From NCBI GenBank assembly GCA_021817025.1, contig JAKAWF010000040.1:1-18804 (forward strand): 18,804 nucleotides of DNA, written 5' to 3'. The notes below the pieces were generated by a model. That model saw nothing but the letters and a program-made list of their open reading frames with translations, was not told the DNA's origin and did no database searches. Of this stretch, positions 1-7,857 are shown in pieces. Source of the stretch: a bacterium. Its GTDB lineage: Bacteria; Chloroflexota; Dormibacteria; UBA8260; Bog-877. Position numbers and translations under genes: made by a program. Within the stretch, counting starts at the first letter, position 1. The number at the start of each line of letters is the position of its first letter.

Positions 1-1
1 A

Positions 2-61
2 CCTCATCTCGACTCGGCCCAAGTGGCGGAGATGCTGGGGACACACCGGACGGCTGCGTAG
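2..61 (+). CDS. Partial C-terminal end of a possible helix-turn-helix protein
   Basis: The frame is open from the window edge to a TAG at 59-61. It encodes a short stretch with the heptad LDSAQVA followed by EMLGTHRTAA, which resembles the helix-turn-helix of Crp/Fnr-type or excisionase-type regulators (pattern L-x-x-x-x-[LV]-A-x-[ML]-L-G-[TV]-x-R). In Crp proteins about 25 more residues would follow the recognition helix, so this is either a truncated regulator or a different short DNA-binding protein whose body lies left of the window. The stop is in the same frame as the upstream extension of the next gene. Only 19 residues are visible, so the call is tentative. Confidence 0.3.
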   Translation, partial: PHLDSAQVAEMLGTHRTAA

Positions 62-271
62 CCTTGCATTCGAGGTCCCCCGCCTGACGCTCAGGTGGCC
101 GCCGCGACCGGTACGGCGGTGAGCCGTGAGACGCGGCCTCAAGACCTGGTGGAACGGCAACTTGACACCGCCTCCCGAGAGTATGCGAGAATGCGCCGAG
201 CAGCGCGATGGGGCCCGTGTACGTCGGTTTACCGACTGATGGCCTCTACCGAGAAGTCTTGGTCAGCCCTC

Positions 272-1234
272 ATGTGGAGAGCCGCGTTGCCTTATTTGCT
301 GCAGTTTCTGCAGTCGCTTGCCGTCGTCCTCTTTGCGCCCCTCTACGCTGGCGTCTTGGTAAAGGCGTCGGCCTTGGTGCAGTCGAAGCGGGGCCCCGGC
401 ATTTTCCAGCCCTACTGGGATCTGCGCAAGTGGATGGCTAAGGGCAGTGTCTACTCGGACCAGGCCAGCCCTGTGTTCAAGGCGGCCCCCTATGTCGCCA
501 TGGCCTGCTACCTCGCAGTCTCGACTATCGTCCCCGTGATCACCAACCAACCCCTGCCGCTAGCTTTCCTGGGGGACCTCCTCGGAGGAGCTCTGGTTCT
601 GGGGCTGGCCAGCTTCGTGATGTCCTTGGCGGCGCTCGACACGGCGAGCCCTCTTGGGGGCCTCGGGGCCAGCCGGACCACGTGGATCGGGAGCCTGGCC
701 GAGCCGGCCTTGATCCTGGTGTTCTTCACCGTGGGTGTGCTCTCCGCATCCGACAACCCATACCTCATGAACCACGCGATCGCGGCTTCGCCATTGGCTA
801 TGGTGCTGCCGACTCATCTGTTGGGAGCGGTCGCGTTCTTCATGCTCCTACTGGCGGAGACCGGCCACATCCCGATCGACAACCCTGCAGGAACTATCGA
901 GATCTCGATGATCGAGGAGCCGCGGGTCCTGGAGTACTCCGGTCGAGAGTATGCAATAGTGAAGTGGGGAAGTTGGATGAAGCTCTTCATCCTATCTGCC
1001 ATCTTCATGAATGTCTTCGTGCTGCCGGGTGGGCTCGGTAGCGCGACCAGCCTGGTCGGCGGCGTCATCGGCACGGGCATGGTCCTCGGCAAATTGGTGC
1101 TCTGTGGTGCGGCCATCGTGATAATCGACTCCTCATTCGCCAAGCTCCGTTTCTTCCGTATAGCTGAGTACCTTGGCGGTGCTTTCCTGTTGGCCCTGAT
1201 CGGGATCATCACGTCCTACGTGGTGGCGAAGTAG
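272..1234 (+). CDS. hyfC: HyfC/NuoH-family membrane subunit of Ehr complex 1
   Basis: This is a polytopic membrane protein of about 320 residues, of the HyfC/HycD/NuoH (complex I ND1) family, which anchors the soluble Fe-S arm to the membrane and forms the first part of the ion channel. The motif VQSKRGPGIFQPYWDLRKW near the N terminus and the loop ETGHIPIDNPAGT, then IEEPRVLEYSGRE, are diagnostic of the family. About eight hydrophobic segments are visible. The frame is open further upstream to a GTG at 95 (379 residues). I chose the ATG at 272 because it aligns with the start of the 315-residue paralogue at 15288-16235 and because the extra 59 residues are not family-like. No clear ribosome binding site precedes 95, 191, 239 or 272; a GGAGAG five bases before a TTG at 287 is another possibility. 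It is the first gene of operon 1, and its TAG abuts the next ATG. Confidence 0.9.
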   Translation: MWRAALPYLLQFLQSLAVVLFAPLYAGVLVKASALVQSKRGPGIFQPYWDLRKWMAKGSVYSDQASPVFKAAPYVAMACYLAVSTIVPVITNQPLPLAFLGDLLGGALVLGLASFVMSLAALDTASPLGGLGASRTTWIGSLAEPALILVFFTVGVLSASDNPYLMNHAIAASPLAMVLPTHLLGAVAFFMLLLAETGHIPIDNPAGTIEISMIEEPRVLEYSGREYAIVKWGSWMKLFILSAIFMNVFVLPGGLGSATSLVGGVIGTGMVLGKLVLCGAAIVIIDSSFAKLRFFRIAEYLGGAFLLALIGIITSYVVAK

Positions 1235-1906
1235 ATGGAGCACCTTTCACTAGCATCACCTGCCGGAATCGTGCTCAGCCTGGACGCGGTGTTGATCCTG
1301 CTCCTGGCTCTCGCGTGCCTTGGGTCCAAGCTCTTCGACCGCTATCTGACCTACTACGGGCTGCAGTCTATGCTGCTGGCGGTCGCCGCCGGTACCGCGG
1401 CCTACGTGGAGCGGGAGCCGGCCCTATGGGTTCTGGCGGGGCTCACGCTCGTCCTTAAGGGAGTCGCAATTCCGGAAGCCGCGCGCCGATTGTTAGTGCG
1501 CCGCCTCCAGCTCAAGCGCGACGTGGTCACAATCGTCGGCCCTTCGACTTCCTTGATCTTGGGAGCCATCTTGGCTGGATTCGCCTACTTGGTGATCGGG
1601 CCCCAGCATCTGGCCCAAGGGCTCATTTCTGCCTCGATCATCCCCATATCGACCGCGGTGATCTTGATTGGGGCGCTAGCGATGGTGCTTCGAAGGCACA
1701 TGGTGGCACAGCTGTTGGGCTGGTTGATCATGGAGAACGGGGTCTTCCTTGGTGGGATCACGCTGACCGCGAGTTTCCCCTTCATCGTTGAGGCCGGCAT
1801 CTTCTTCGACGTAGTGGCCTGCTTCCTGATCATGCTGGCGATGACCACCGGGCTCGCCGAGAGCCTGGTCGCCCTTTCGGACCGTGGGCGGCGCGAGCCG
1901 ACATGA
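1235..1906 (+). CDS. hyfE: HyfE-family membrane subunit of Ehr complex 1 (NuoK-like C-terminal part)
   Basis: This small membrane protein of 223 residues has roughly six or seven hydrophobic helices. Its C-terminal half carries the NuoK/MrpC-like signature (LLGWLIMENGVFLGG, with a Glu inside the helix), which in this family lies in the ion-translocation path. The ATG at 1235 directly follows the stop of the HyfC-like gene, and the gene overlaps the next one by four bases (ATGA), so translation is probably coupled. A basic loop (RRLLVRRLQLKRD) follows the third helix. Length and layout match hydrogenase-4 component E and the paralogue at 14607-15251. Confidence 0.88.
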   Translation: MEHLSLASPAGIVLSLDAVLILLLALACLGSKLFDRYLTYYGLQSMLLAVAAGTAAYVEREPALWVLAGLTLVLKGVAIPEAARRLLVRRLQLKRDVVTIVGPSTSLILGAILAGFAYLVIGPQHLAQGLISASIIPISTAVILIGALAMVLRRHMVAQLLGWLIMENGVFLGGITLTASFPFIVEAGIFFDVVACFLIMLAMTTGLAESLVALSDRGRREPT

Positions 1907-3381
1907 TAGCTCTGCCAATCGGAGCCGCGATGGCGCCTTTACTAGGCACCATCGCTGGCCTCTTGACCGCCCGAGCCCGTCTGGCGGGGATGCTGGCCGT
2001 CGCCGGTGGGATCCTTTGCCTCATCCTCACCGCCACCACTGCGGCTTTGGTCATGGCCGGGCGACCAATCCAATCTGCGGGCAGTCTGGTCTACGTTGAC
2101 GGGCTGGGCTCATTTTTTGCGCTGACGATTGCGGTCGTGATCTTGCTGTCGAGTCTGGGCTCACTTTCGTACCTGGCGGTGGAGCAGCGCCACGGCACCC
2201 TGTCGCCGCGGCGGGTGCGGGTCTACTTCGCGGTCTTTGGCGTCTTCGCGACCGGCATGATGGGTAGCGTCGAGACCGCCAATCTCGGGCTCTTATTCAT
2301 CTTGGTTGAGGCGGCAACCCTAGCCAGTGTGGTCCTGGTCCCGATCGAGGGTCGCACCTCGGGGCTGGAGGCCGGTTGGCGGTACGTAGTAGTCAGCAGC
2401 ATGGGCATAACCATGGCACTGGCCGGTACCCTCTTCGTCTTCTATGCCGCCACGGGCTTGCCCGGGAGCCCGCAAGACCATTTGACTTGGGCGTTTCTGG
2501 TCCGTCACGCGGACTCGTTGGACGCGGTGAGCCTCCGCTTGGGCTTCCTCTTGGCGGTGGTCGGATACGGCACCAAGGTGGGGCTGGTGCCCATGCACAC
2601 CTGGCTTCCTGACGCGCACTCCGAGGCTCCCAGCCCGGCTAGCGCGATGCTCTCAGGCGCGCTCCTCAACGTGGGGATGTACGCGATCATCCGGTTCATC
2701 GCTATAGCCAACGGAAGGTTCGGCCCCGCCTATGCCAGCCACGTGCTGCTGGTCTTTGGCTTCCTGTCCGTTCTTGTGGGTGCGCTTTTCATGGTCCGAC
2801 GCCGCGACTTCAAACGGCTCTTCGCATACTCATCGGTTGAGCACATGGGTATTATCGCGATCGGCTTGGGTTTCGGCGGCTTGTTAGGCGTGTACGGGGC
2901 GCTTCTCCATGCCCTCAACCACAGTATCGGCAAGTGCCTGCTGTTCCTGACCGGAGGCAGCGTGGTCCTGGCCTACGGGACCCGACGCAGCGACCACATC
3001 GGGGGAGTGTTGACGAGTCTGCCTCTCACGGGCGCGACCTTTTTGATTGGATCTCTGGCGATCCTGGGATCTCCCCCATTCGGGCTCTTCATCAGTGAGT
3101 TCACCATTGTCCGAGCCGGCTTCGCGGCGACCTATCCCGCTCTGGTTGGGTTGTTTCTGCTACTTCTAGTCGTGATCTTCCTGGGCTTCTTTCGCACCAC
3201 CAGCGGCATGACCCTCGGACCTGCGGAACCTCGGGTGACCTCTCCCTACGTCGGGCGGCTGGAGCGTTGGACGGCCCACGCTCCAGTCTTGCTGGGGCTG
3301 GGTGCCATCCTTCTGCTGGGGCTGTGGGTGCCGGGGTGGTTGAATGACCTGCTGCTGCGGTCGGTGGCGTTGGTGCGATGA
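1903..3381 (+). CDS. hyfF: HyfF-family antiporter-like subunit of Ehr complex 1
   Basis: This 492-residue polytopic protein belongs to the NuoN/NuoM/MrpD antiporter-like family (hydrogenase-4 component F), with about 14 hydrophobic helices. It keeps the family's charged channel residues: a Glu in LVEAATLAS (about residue 136), a Lys in GYGTKVGL (about 225), the [13 protein letters not shown] loop (231-245), and a later [18 protein letters not shown] motif. The TM8 position that carries Lys in NuoL-type proteins is Asn here (GALLNVGMY), as is common in HyfF. It probably moves protons or sodium ions, driven by redox events in the peripheral arm. It starts inside the end of the HyfE-like gene (ATGA) and ends overlapping the large subunit gene (ATGA at 3378). 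Confidence 0.92.
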   Translation: MIALPIGAAMAPLLGTIAGLLTARARLAGMLAVAGGILCLILTATTAALVMAGRPIQSAGSLVYVDGLGSFFALTIAVVILLSSLGSLSYLAVEQRHGTLSPRRVRVYFAVFGVFATGMMGSVETANLGLLFILVEAATLASVVLVPIEGRTSGLEAGWRYVVVSSMGITMALAGTLFVFYAATGLPGSPQDHLTWAFLVRHADSLDAVSLRLGFLLAVVGYGTKVGLVPMHTWLPDAHSEAPSPASAMLSGALLNVGMYAIIRFIAIANGRFGPAYASHVLLVFGFLSVLVGALFMVRRRDFKRLFAYSSVEHMGIIAIGLGFGGLLGVYGALLHALNHSIGKCLLFLTGGSVVLAYGTRRSDHIGGVLTSLPLTGATFLIGSLAILGSPPFGLFISEFTIVRAGFAATYPALVGLFLLLLVVIFLGFFRTTSGMTLGPAEPRVTSPYVGRLERWTAHAPVLLGLGAILLLGLWVPGWLNDLLLRSVALVR

Positions 3382-4961
3382 CGGCTAACCGCGAGTCAGA
3401 GTTGGACAGGTTGCTTCGCGAGCTTCCCGGGACGGTGGGGCCGACCTCGCAGGCCGGGGTGATACGCTGCAACTGCGGTGCCGCAGAGATGCTGGCCGCC
3501 GTCCGTAGCCTGGTGGCAGTGAGTGGGCGGTTGGCCGACATGTTCGCCGTTCCGGTGGCGCCGTCGAAGGACCACAGTGGATCCCTGCAGCGGGTCACCG
3601 TATTCGCTCTCGACCGGCTGGGCGTGTACGTGCAGTTGAGCAGCCCGATAACGGATGGAGCGACCGAGGCATTCACCACCGTCATCCCCGGAGCCTACCT
3701 GGAGGAGTGCGAGATCTTCGAGCTCTGGGGCGTGGTGCCCGAGGGCGGGACCCCACTCAACCGAGTCCTGCTTCCGCCCAGTCGGGAGACTAGCGGGCCC
3801 CTCCGAGGCTCCCGCCACCGGGCTCGGTCCGCCTGGGCGCCCACCGAGGTGCGCGCTCCGCAGGTGGTTCAGGGCGAGGCCTTTGAGTTCCCGGTCGGCC
3901 CGGTCCGCGGGGCGGCCCAGGAGTCTTTGTATCTGGGGTTGGTGACCACGGGCGAGGAGCTTCTCGACGCTTACCTTGCCCTGTTCCACAAGCATCGCGG
4001 GATCGAGCATCGTTTGGTAGGACTCGCTCCCGAACAGGCCCTGTTTCTGGTGGAGCGATGCGAGGGACAAGGAGCCGTGGGCAATGCCTTGGCCTTTGCG
4101 CGCGCCGTGGAGGCGGCCATCGGCCTCGCGGTGTCGGAACCAGCCGCTCGCACCCGCGCCTTGGCGTTAGAGATGGAGCGTCTATACAACCACGTCGCGT
4201 CAGTAGCTGCCGTCTGCCAGGCCACTGGCCTGGTGGTGGGCCAGGCGGCCATGGAGATTCTGCTCGAGGACTGTCTGCGTTTGAATGCCACTGCATTGGG
4301 GCACCGCTACTTGTTCAATGTGGTGGCCGTTGGGGGCGTCCAGCATGGCTGTGACGTAGCGGCTTTGGAGGCGTCCCTGGCAGGCATTTGCGATCGCTTT
4401 TCCGATTCGCTGGCTGCCCTGCTTGCCACCAACTCCTTTGTGGACCGCCTGGAGAACGCCGGCATCGTAAGCGCTGCCCAAGCCACCCGATTAGGGTTGG
4501 TGGGACCCATAGCTCGGGCCGCCGCGTTGGACCTGGACAGCCGTCGCGACCACCCTTGGAATGGGCACTATTTGGGGCTGGGGGTCGCCACCGAACCCGA
4601 TGGCGATGTCCTCGCCAGGTTGCGGGTGGCCAGCAAAGAGGTGGCGGAGACCGAGAGATTGGTCCGCCATTGGTTGCGCTCCTCGGAGTTGCTGGACATC
4701 TCGGACATGCCAGGCCAGCCACTGGGTGGGCCGTTTGAGACGGGGCCAGCGGAGGGTTTGGGATGGTGTGAATCTCCCCGTGGAGAGGCGCTGGCCTGGG
4801 TGAGGGTGGCAGGCGGCCGAGTAGGGGCAGCCAGGCTCAGACCCGCCTCGGTGCGCAATTGGCGTGCGTTCGATGATGCGCTGCGGGCACGCAACGTCTT
4901 CACGGATGTGGCAATTGTGGAGGCCAGCTTTTGGCTGACCGTGGCGGGGTTTGCGCGCTGA
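3378..4961 (+). CDS. hyfG: HyfG-like large subunit (NuoC+NuoD domains) lacking all [NiFe] cysteines
   Basis: The protein is 527 residues. Residues about 30-135 form a NuoC-like domain ending in [19 protein letters not shown]. Residues about 168-527 form a NuoD/hydrogenase large-subunit domain with [32 protein letters not shown] and [10 protein letters not shown]. In true group 4 hydrogenases ERxCGxCxxxH binds nickel; here residues 226-236 read [11 protein letters not shown], so the two ligand cysteines align with Glu229 and Gly232 and the His with Asn. The C-terminal DPCxxCTxR aligns with WLTVAGFAR (519-527), so those two cysteines are Thr and Gly. The protein ends at the Arg where mature HycE ends. 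It is therefore not expected to be a hydrogenase, and fits the energy-converting hydrogenase-related (Ehr) type. Automated annotation would probably call it a hydrogenase large subunit. It overlaps both neighbours. Confidence 0.92.
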   Translation: MTANRESELDRLLRELPGTVGPTSQAGVIRCNCGAAEMLAAVRSLVAVSGRLADMFAVPVAPSKDHSGSLQRVTVFALDRLGVYVQLSSPITDGATEAFTTVIPGAYLEECEIFELWGVVPEGGTPLNRVLLPPSRETSGPLRGSRHRARSAWAPTEVRAPQVVQGEAFEFPVGPVRGAAQESLYLGLVTTGEELLDAYLALFHKHRGIEHRLVGLAPEQALFLVERCEGQGAVGNALAFARAVEAAIGLAVSEPAARTRALALEMERLYNHVASVAAVCQATGLVVGQAAMEILLEDCLRLNATALGHRYLFNVVAVGGVQHGCDVAALEASLAGICDRFSDSLAALLATNSFVDRLENAGIVSAAQATRLGLVGPIARAAALDLDSRRDHPWNGHYLGLGVATEPDGDVLARLRVASKEVAETERLVRHWLRSSELLDISDMPGQPLGGPFETGPAEGLGWCESPRGEALAWVRVAGGRVGAARLRPASVRNWRAFDDALRARNVFTDVAIVEASFWLTVAGFAR

Positions 4962-5296
4962 TGGCGAACTGGTTCCTAAGAGGCGTTCGCCAAGGCGTGG
5001 TGACCACCGCCTACCCCCGGCACGTTGACCTTTCTTCCGCTGACCTGCCCGTGCCGCCGACCTTCGACGCTGGCCGACTCGAATCAGAGCGGGCCGCGAG
5101 GCTGGTCGCCATCTGCCCTAGTTCTGCCCTCAGCGTAGAGGCCCTTGATCTGGTGCTCGATGTGGGCCGCTGCACGGGCTGCCAACGCTGCCTGCCCTTG
5201 GCCGGTGACGCTGGTCGGTCAAGCGCCAGCTTCGAGTGGGCCAGCCGCGACCGGGAAGCGCTCCGGATCCACTTCCCGCTGGGGGCATCCTCATGA
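4961..5296 (+). CDS. hyfH: HyfH-like ferredoxin subunit with a single [4Fe-4S] site
   Basis: This 111-residue protein is related to the NuoI/HyfH/HycF polyferredoxin that passes electrons towards the small subunit. The N terminus ([19 protein letters not shown]) matches the family's anchoring segment. A normal member has two CxxCxxCxxxCP motifs. Here the first motif keeps only its final Cys-Pro (Cys52 in ICPSSAL), and the second keeps CTGCQRC (Cys71, 74, 77) but not its final Cys-Pro. In the ferredoxin fold these four cysteines would come together around one cluster, so one [4Fe-4S] cluster is expected instead of two. The start is the ATG at 4961, which overlaps the TGA of the large subunit by one base; the frame extends upstream to 4931 but coupling favours this ATG. 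It ends in an ATGA overlap with the small subunit gene. Confidence 0.82.
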   Translation: MANWFLRGVRQGVVTTAYPRHVDLSSADLPVPPTFDAGRLESERAARLVAICPSSALSVEALDLVLDVGRCTGCQRCLPLAGDAGRSSASFEWASRDREALRIHFPLGASS

Positions 5297-5826
5297 CCAG
5301 ACGCGGGACGTCGTCCCCATCTCTGGATGCGACCGCTCCCGTGCGGGCTGTCTCGGTTAGAGAGGCTGCCGACGAGCTCCACCGGCGCTCGGTGCAGGCC
5401 TTCGGTCGCAGTCTGCACATAAGGACGGTAGACACCGGGTCCTGCGGTGCCTGCGAGGCCGAGCTGAGACTGCTGTCGTCCCCGCGGTACGACCTTCACC
5501 GCCTCGGCCTATTCTTCGCCCCTGCGCCTCGCCACGCGGACTGTCTGATGGTGACCGGGCCAGGGACCTTTGCCATGGACCATGCCTTGATGACCACCTA
5601 TGAGGCCATGCCTGATCCCAAGATCGTGGTGGCCGTCGGCGCGTGCCCCATGGGCGGTGTCTTCGGGCCCGATGAGTACACCCATAGTGACCTCTCTGCC
5701 CAGCTGCCCGTCGATGTCTACATTCCCGGATGTCCGCCGAGCCCACTGGCCCTGCTGCAGGGGCTCCTCCTTGCCCTCGATCGTAGCCAAGCCAGGCGGC
5801 ACGGCCAGCCAGAGCTCGGGGCATGA
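5293..5826 (+). CDS. hyfI: HyfI/NuoB-like small subunit with intact N2-type cluster ligands
   Basis: This 177-residue protein is of the NuoB / group 4 hydrogenase small-subunit family. All four ligands of the proximal (N2-type) [4Fe-4S] cluster are present: Cys51 and Cys54 in TGSCGACEAEL, Cys118 in VAVGACPMGG and Cys147 in YIPGCPPSP. It should form the interface with the large subunit and be the last stop of the electron relay. The ATG at 5293 overlaps the ferredoxin stop (ATGA); an in-frame upstream extension to 5236 would overlap the ferredoxin gene further and is not preferred. The first 30 residues are a polar extension. In operon 2 the equivalent protein is fused to the ferredoxin. The gene ends in another ATGA overlap with the HyfB-like gene. 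Confidence 0.92.
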   Translation: MTRRGTSSPSLDATAPVRAVSVREAADELHRRSVQAFGRSLHIRTVDTGSCGACEAELRLLSSPRYDLHRLGLFFAPAPRHADCLMVTGPGTFAMDHALMTTYEAMPDPKIVVAVGACPMGGVFGPDEYTHSDLSAQLPVDVYIPGCPPSPLALLQGLLLALDRSQARRHGQPELGA

Positions 5827-7838
5827 CTCAGCCGATCACGGGTCTGCTGGTGGCGGCCGCCGTGCTGTGGGCCGGTGCCGCCATGCTCGCTTGCATCGGT
5901 CGGAGCCAACTCGGCCTAAGAGCCGCGTCGGGGTTGTCCTTTGCCGGGGGCGGAGCCGCGCTCATCTCCGGGGTTATCGAACTGGTGACACGCGCACAGG
6001 TTCAGCTAGGCGTTTCATCTGGGGTGGCGGGTGCGGTGACCGTGGCCCTCACGCCGCTGGGGGCGGTGTTCGTGGTGGCCCTTGGGCTGGTGGCGATGGC
6101 GCTCGGAGCCAACTTTCCTCGTGCCCATACGCCGGGCATCGGCACGGCGACGTACTCGGTCAGTTATCACGTGGCGCTGCTTGCGAGCCTGTTCATCCTT
6201 CTGGCCGGCACCATCACGGTGTTTTTGGTGGCATGGGAAACTATGACCCTGGCCAGCTACCTCGTGGCCCTGCGGCACCACCGAGCTCGTGGAGTCGCGC
6301 AGGGCGCGTTCCCCTTTATCGGCCTTGGGGAGGTGGGGTTCGCCATGATCGTCGCCGCCTTCGGCATTTTAGCGCTGCGCACTGGGAGCCTTCAGTTTGC
6401 GGCCATCCATAACCGTGCGGGGCATGTTGGCAGCGGCTGGGAAGACGCCGTCTTTCTTCTGGTGCTGCTGGGGTTCGCGTTCAAGGCTGGTTTGATTCCC
6501 TTGCATTTGGCGGTGCCGGCGGCCGACCCCGTCGCCCCTTCGGACGGCGCCGCCTTCCTATCGGCGATTGTGACCAAGCTGGCCATCTATGGCATCTGCC
6601 TGGTCAGCTTCAGGCTCCTGCCCCCGGGTCCGGTGTGGTGGGGACTCAGCGCGATGTCCTTAGGGGTAGTCTCGGCGGTGCTTGGGGTCCTGTACTCGTT
6701 GATGGAACGGGACTGGAAGCGGTTTCTGGCCTTCTCCACGATTGAGAATGTCGGCGTGATCTTGATTGCGGTGGGGGGCTCGTTGACCTTCATGGAGTCA
6801 GCACAGCCGGCAATCGCCGCCCTTCTGCTCATAGCCGCCCTCTACCACGTGCTCAATCACTCAACTTACAAGGCGCTGCTGTTCCTGCAGGCTGGGGTTG
6901 TGGAGGTTGCCACGGGCTTGCGGGATCTCGATCGCCTTGGCGGTCTAATGCGACGCATGCCGAGAACGGCGTGGATCGCCCTGATTGGGACTCTCGGTAT
7001 TGCGGCCCTGCCGCCTCTGAACGGCTTCGTGAGTGAGTGGCTCGTGTTCGAGGGGCTGTTCCAAGGCTTCCGAATACATAGCCACTTGGTAGCCGTGCTA
7101 ATCCTGGTCGCGGCGGCGAGCCTGGCCCTCACTGGTGGCTTGGCGCTCAACGCATTTGCCCGAATGTTCGGCATTCCGTTCCTTGGTATGCCTCGGAGCG
7201 TGGGGGCGGCCCGGGCCAGCGAGCGGGGCCAGCCCGTTGTCGGGGGCGGGCTGCTCGCCGCCGCCTGTATCGTGCTTTCGCTGGCAGCGCCGATGGTGCT
7301 CACTGGCCTCGATCGTGCGGTGAGTGCCACTACTGGAGTGAACATCCTCTCTCGACTGGTGGTGCCGGGCCTGACCGTGATACCCGCCCACGCTGATTTC
7401 AGCTCCTTCTCACCGACGTATCTGGCCGCGTGCCTGATCGGAATGTTGGCGGTGCCTATACTGCTGGTCCGGCTCGGACGCCGGCGAGATCCGGATCGGA
7501 CGGCTCCGGTCTGGGCCGGAGGCATCTACCGCTTCCGACCACGCATGCAGTACACGGCCACCACTCATGCCAACCCTGTCCGGGTCACCTTCGATGAGCT
7601 CTACCGACCGCAGATGGAGATCACCCGTGCGTCAGACGGGCCCGCTGGGCAGTCGGGACCGGTCCACTACGGGTTCAGGGTCGCTCCGTTGTTTGAGCGC
7701 TATCTGTACCAGCCCGTAATCCACCTGGTCGAAGCATTAGCCCGACGGGCCCAGCCCATGCAGTCGGGCGACGTGAATTTGTATCTCCTCTACGTGCTCG
7801 GCGCGATCCTCGTAGCCTACGTGGTAGCGGTGCGTTAG
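5823..7838 (+). CDS. hyfB: HyfB-family NuoL-like antiporter subunit of Ehr complex 1
   Basis: This 671-residue polytopic protein of the hydrogenase-4 component B / NuoL / MrpA family has about 16 hydrophobic segments. Channel residues visible are Glu139 in VAWETMTLASY, Lys221 in FAFKAGLIP, Lys252 in AIVTKLAIYG and Lys299 in MERDWKRFLAFSTIENVG. The usual HxWLPxAHPxAPS segment has decayed to LHLAVPAADPVAPS, losing the conserved Trp and the second His. The C-terminal 110 residues include a soluble stretch with MQYTATTHANPVR and FERYLYQPV and then a final helix, all shared with the operon 2 paralogue. Placing this gene last differs from the classical E. coli hyf order, where it is near the front. 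It ends 19 bp before the MarR-family gene. Confidence 0.92.
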   Translation: MTQPITGLLVAAAVLWAGAAMLACIGRSQLGLRAASGLSFAGGGAALISGVIELVTRAQVQLGVSSGVAGAVTVALTPLGAVFVVALGLVAMALGANFPRAHTPGIGTATYSVSYHVALLASLFILLAGTITVFLVAWETMTLASYLVALRHHRARGVAQGAFPFIGLGEVGFAMIVAAFGILALRTGSLQFAAIHNRAGHVGSGWEDAVFLLVLLGFAFKAGLIPLHLAVPAADPVAPSDGAAFLSAIVTKLAIYGICLVSFRLLPPGPVWWGLSAMSLGVVSAVLGVLYSLMERDWKRFLAFSTIENVGVILIAVGGSLTFMESAQPAIAALLLIAALYHVLNHSTYKALLFLQAGVVEVATGLRDLDRLGGLMRRMPRTAWIALIGTLGIAALPPLNGFVSEWLVFEGLFQGFRIHSHLVAVLILVAAASLALTGGLALNAFARMFGIPFLGMPRSVGAARASERGQPVVGGGLLAAACIVLSLAAPMVLTGLDRAVSATTGVNILSRLVVPGLTVIPAHADFSSFSPTYLAACLIGMLAVPILLVRLGRRRDPDRTAPVWAGGIYRFRPRMQYTATTHANPVRVTFDELYRPQMEITRASDGPAGQSGPVHYGFRVAPLFERYLYQPVIHLVEALARRAQPMQSGDVNLYLLYVLGAILVAYVVAVR

Positions 7839-7845
7839 CCGTGAT

Positions 7846-7850
7846 AGGGG
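7846..7850 (+). promoter_or_regulatory. Ribosome binding site supporting a GTG start of the MarR gene
   Basis: The purine run AGGGG ends seven bases before the GTG at 7858 and lies in the 19-bp gap after the HyfB-like stop. It is the main reason for choosing that GTG over the ATG at 7951, which has no such sequence before it. Confidence 0.5.
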
Positions 7851-7857
7851 TTGACCC

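Noticed and set aside
3378..4961. Active group 4 [NiFe] hydrogenase / formate hydrogenlyase
   Set aside because: All four nickel-binding cysteines are absent in both large subunits, and no hyp, hycI or fdhF gene is seen.
272..7838. Respiratory complex I (nuo) operon
   Set aside because: HyfE- and HyfB-type subunits, the NuoC-NuoD fusion and the absence of NuoA, NuoE, NuoF, NuoG and NuoJ fit the group 4/Ehr layout better.
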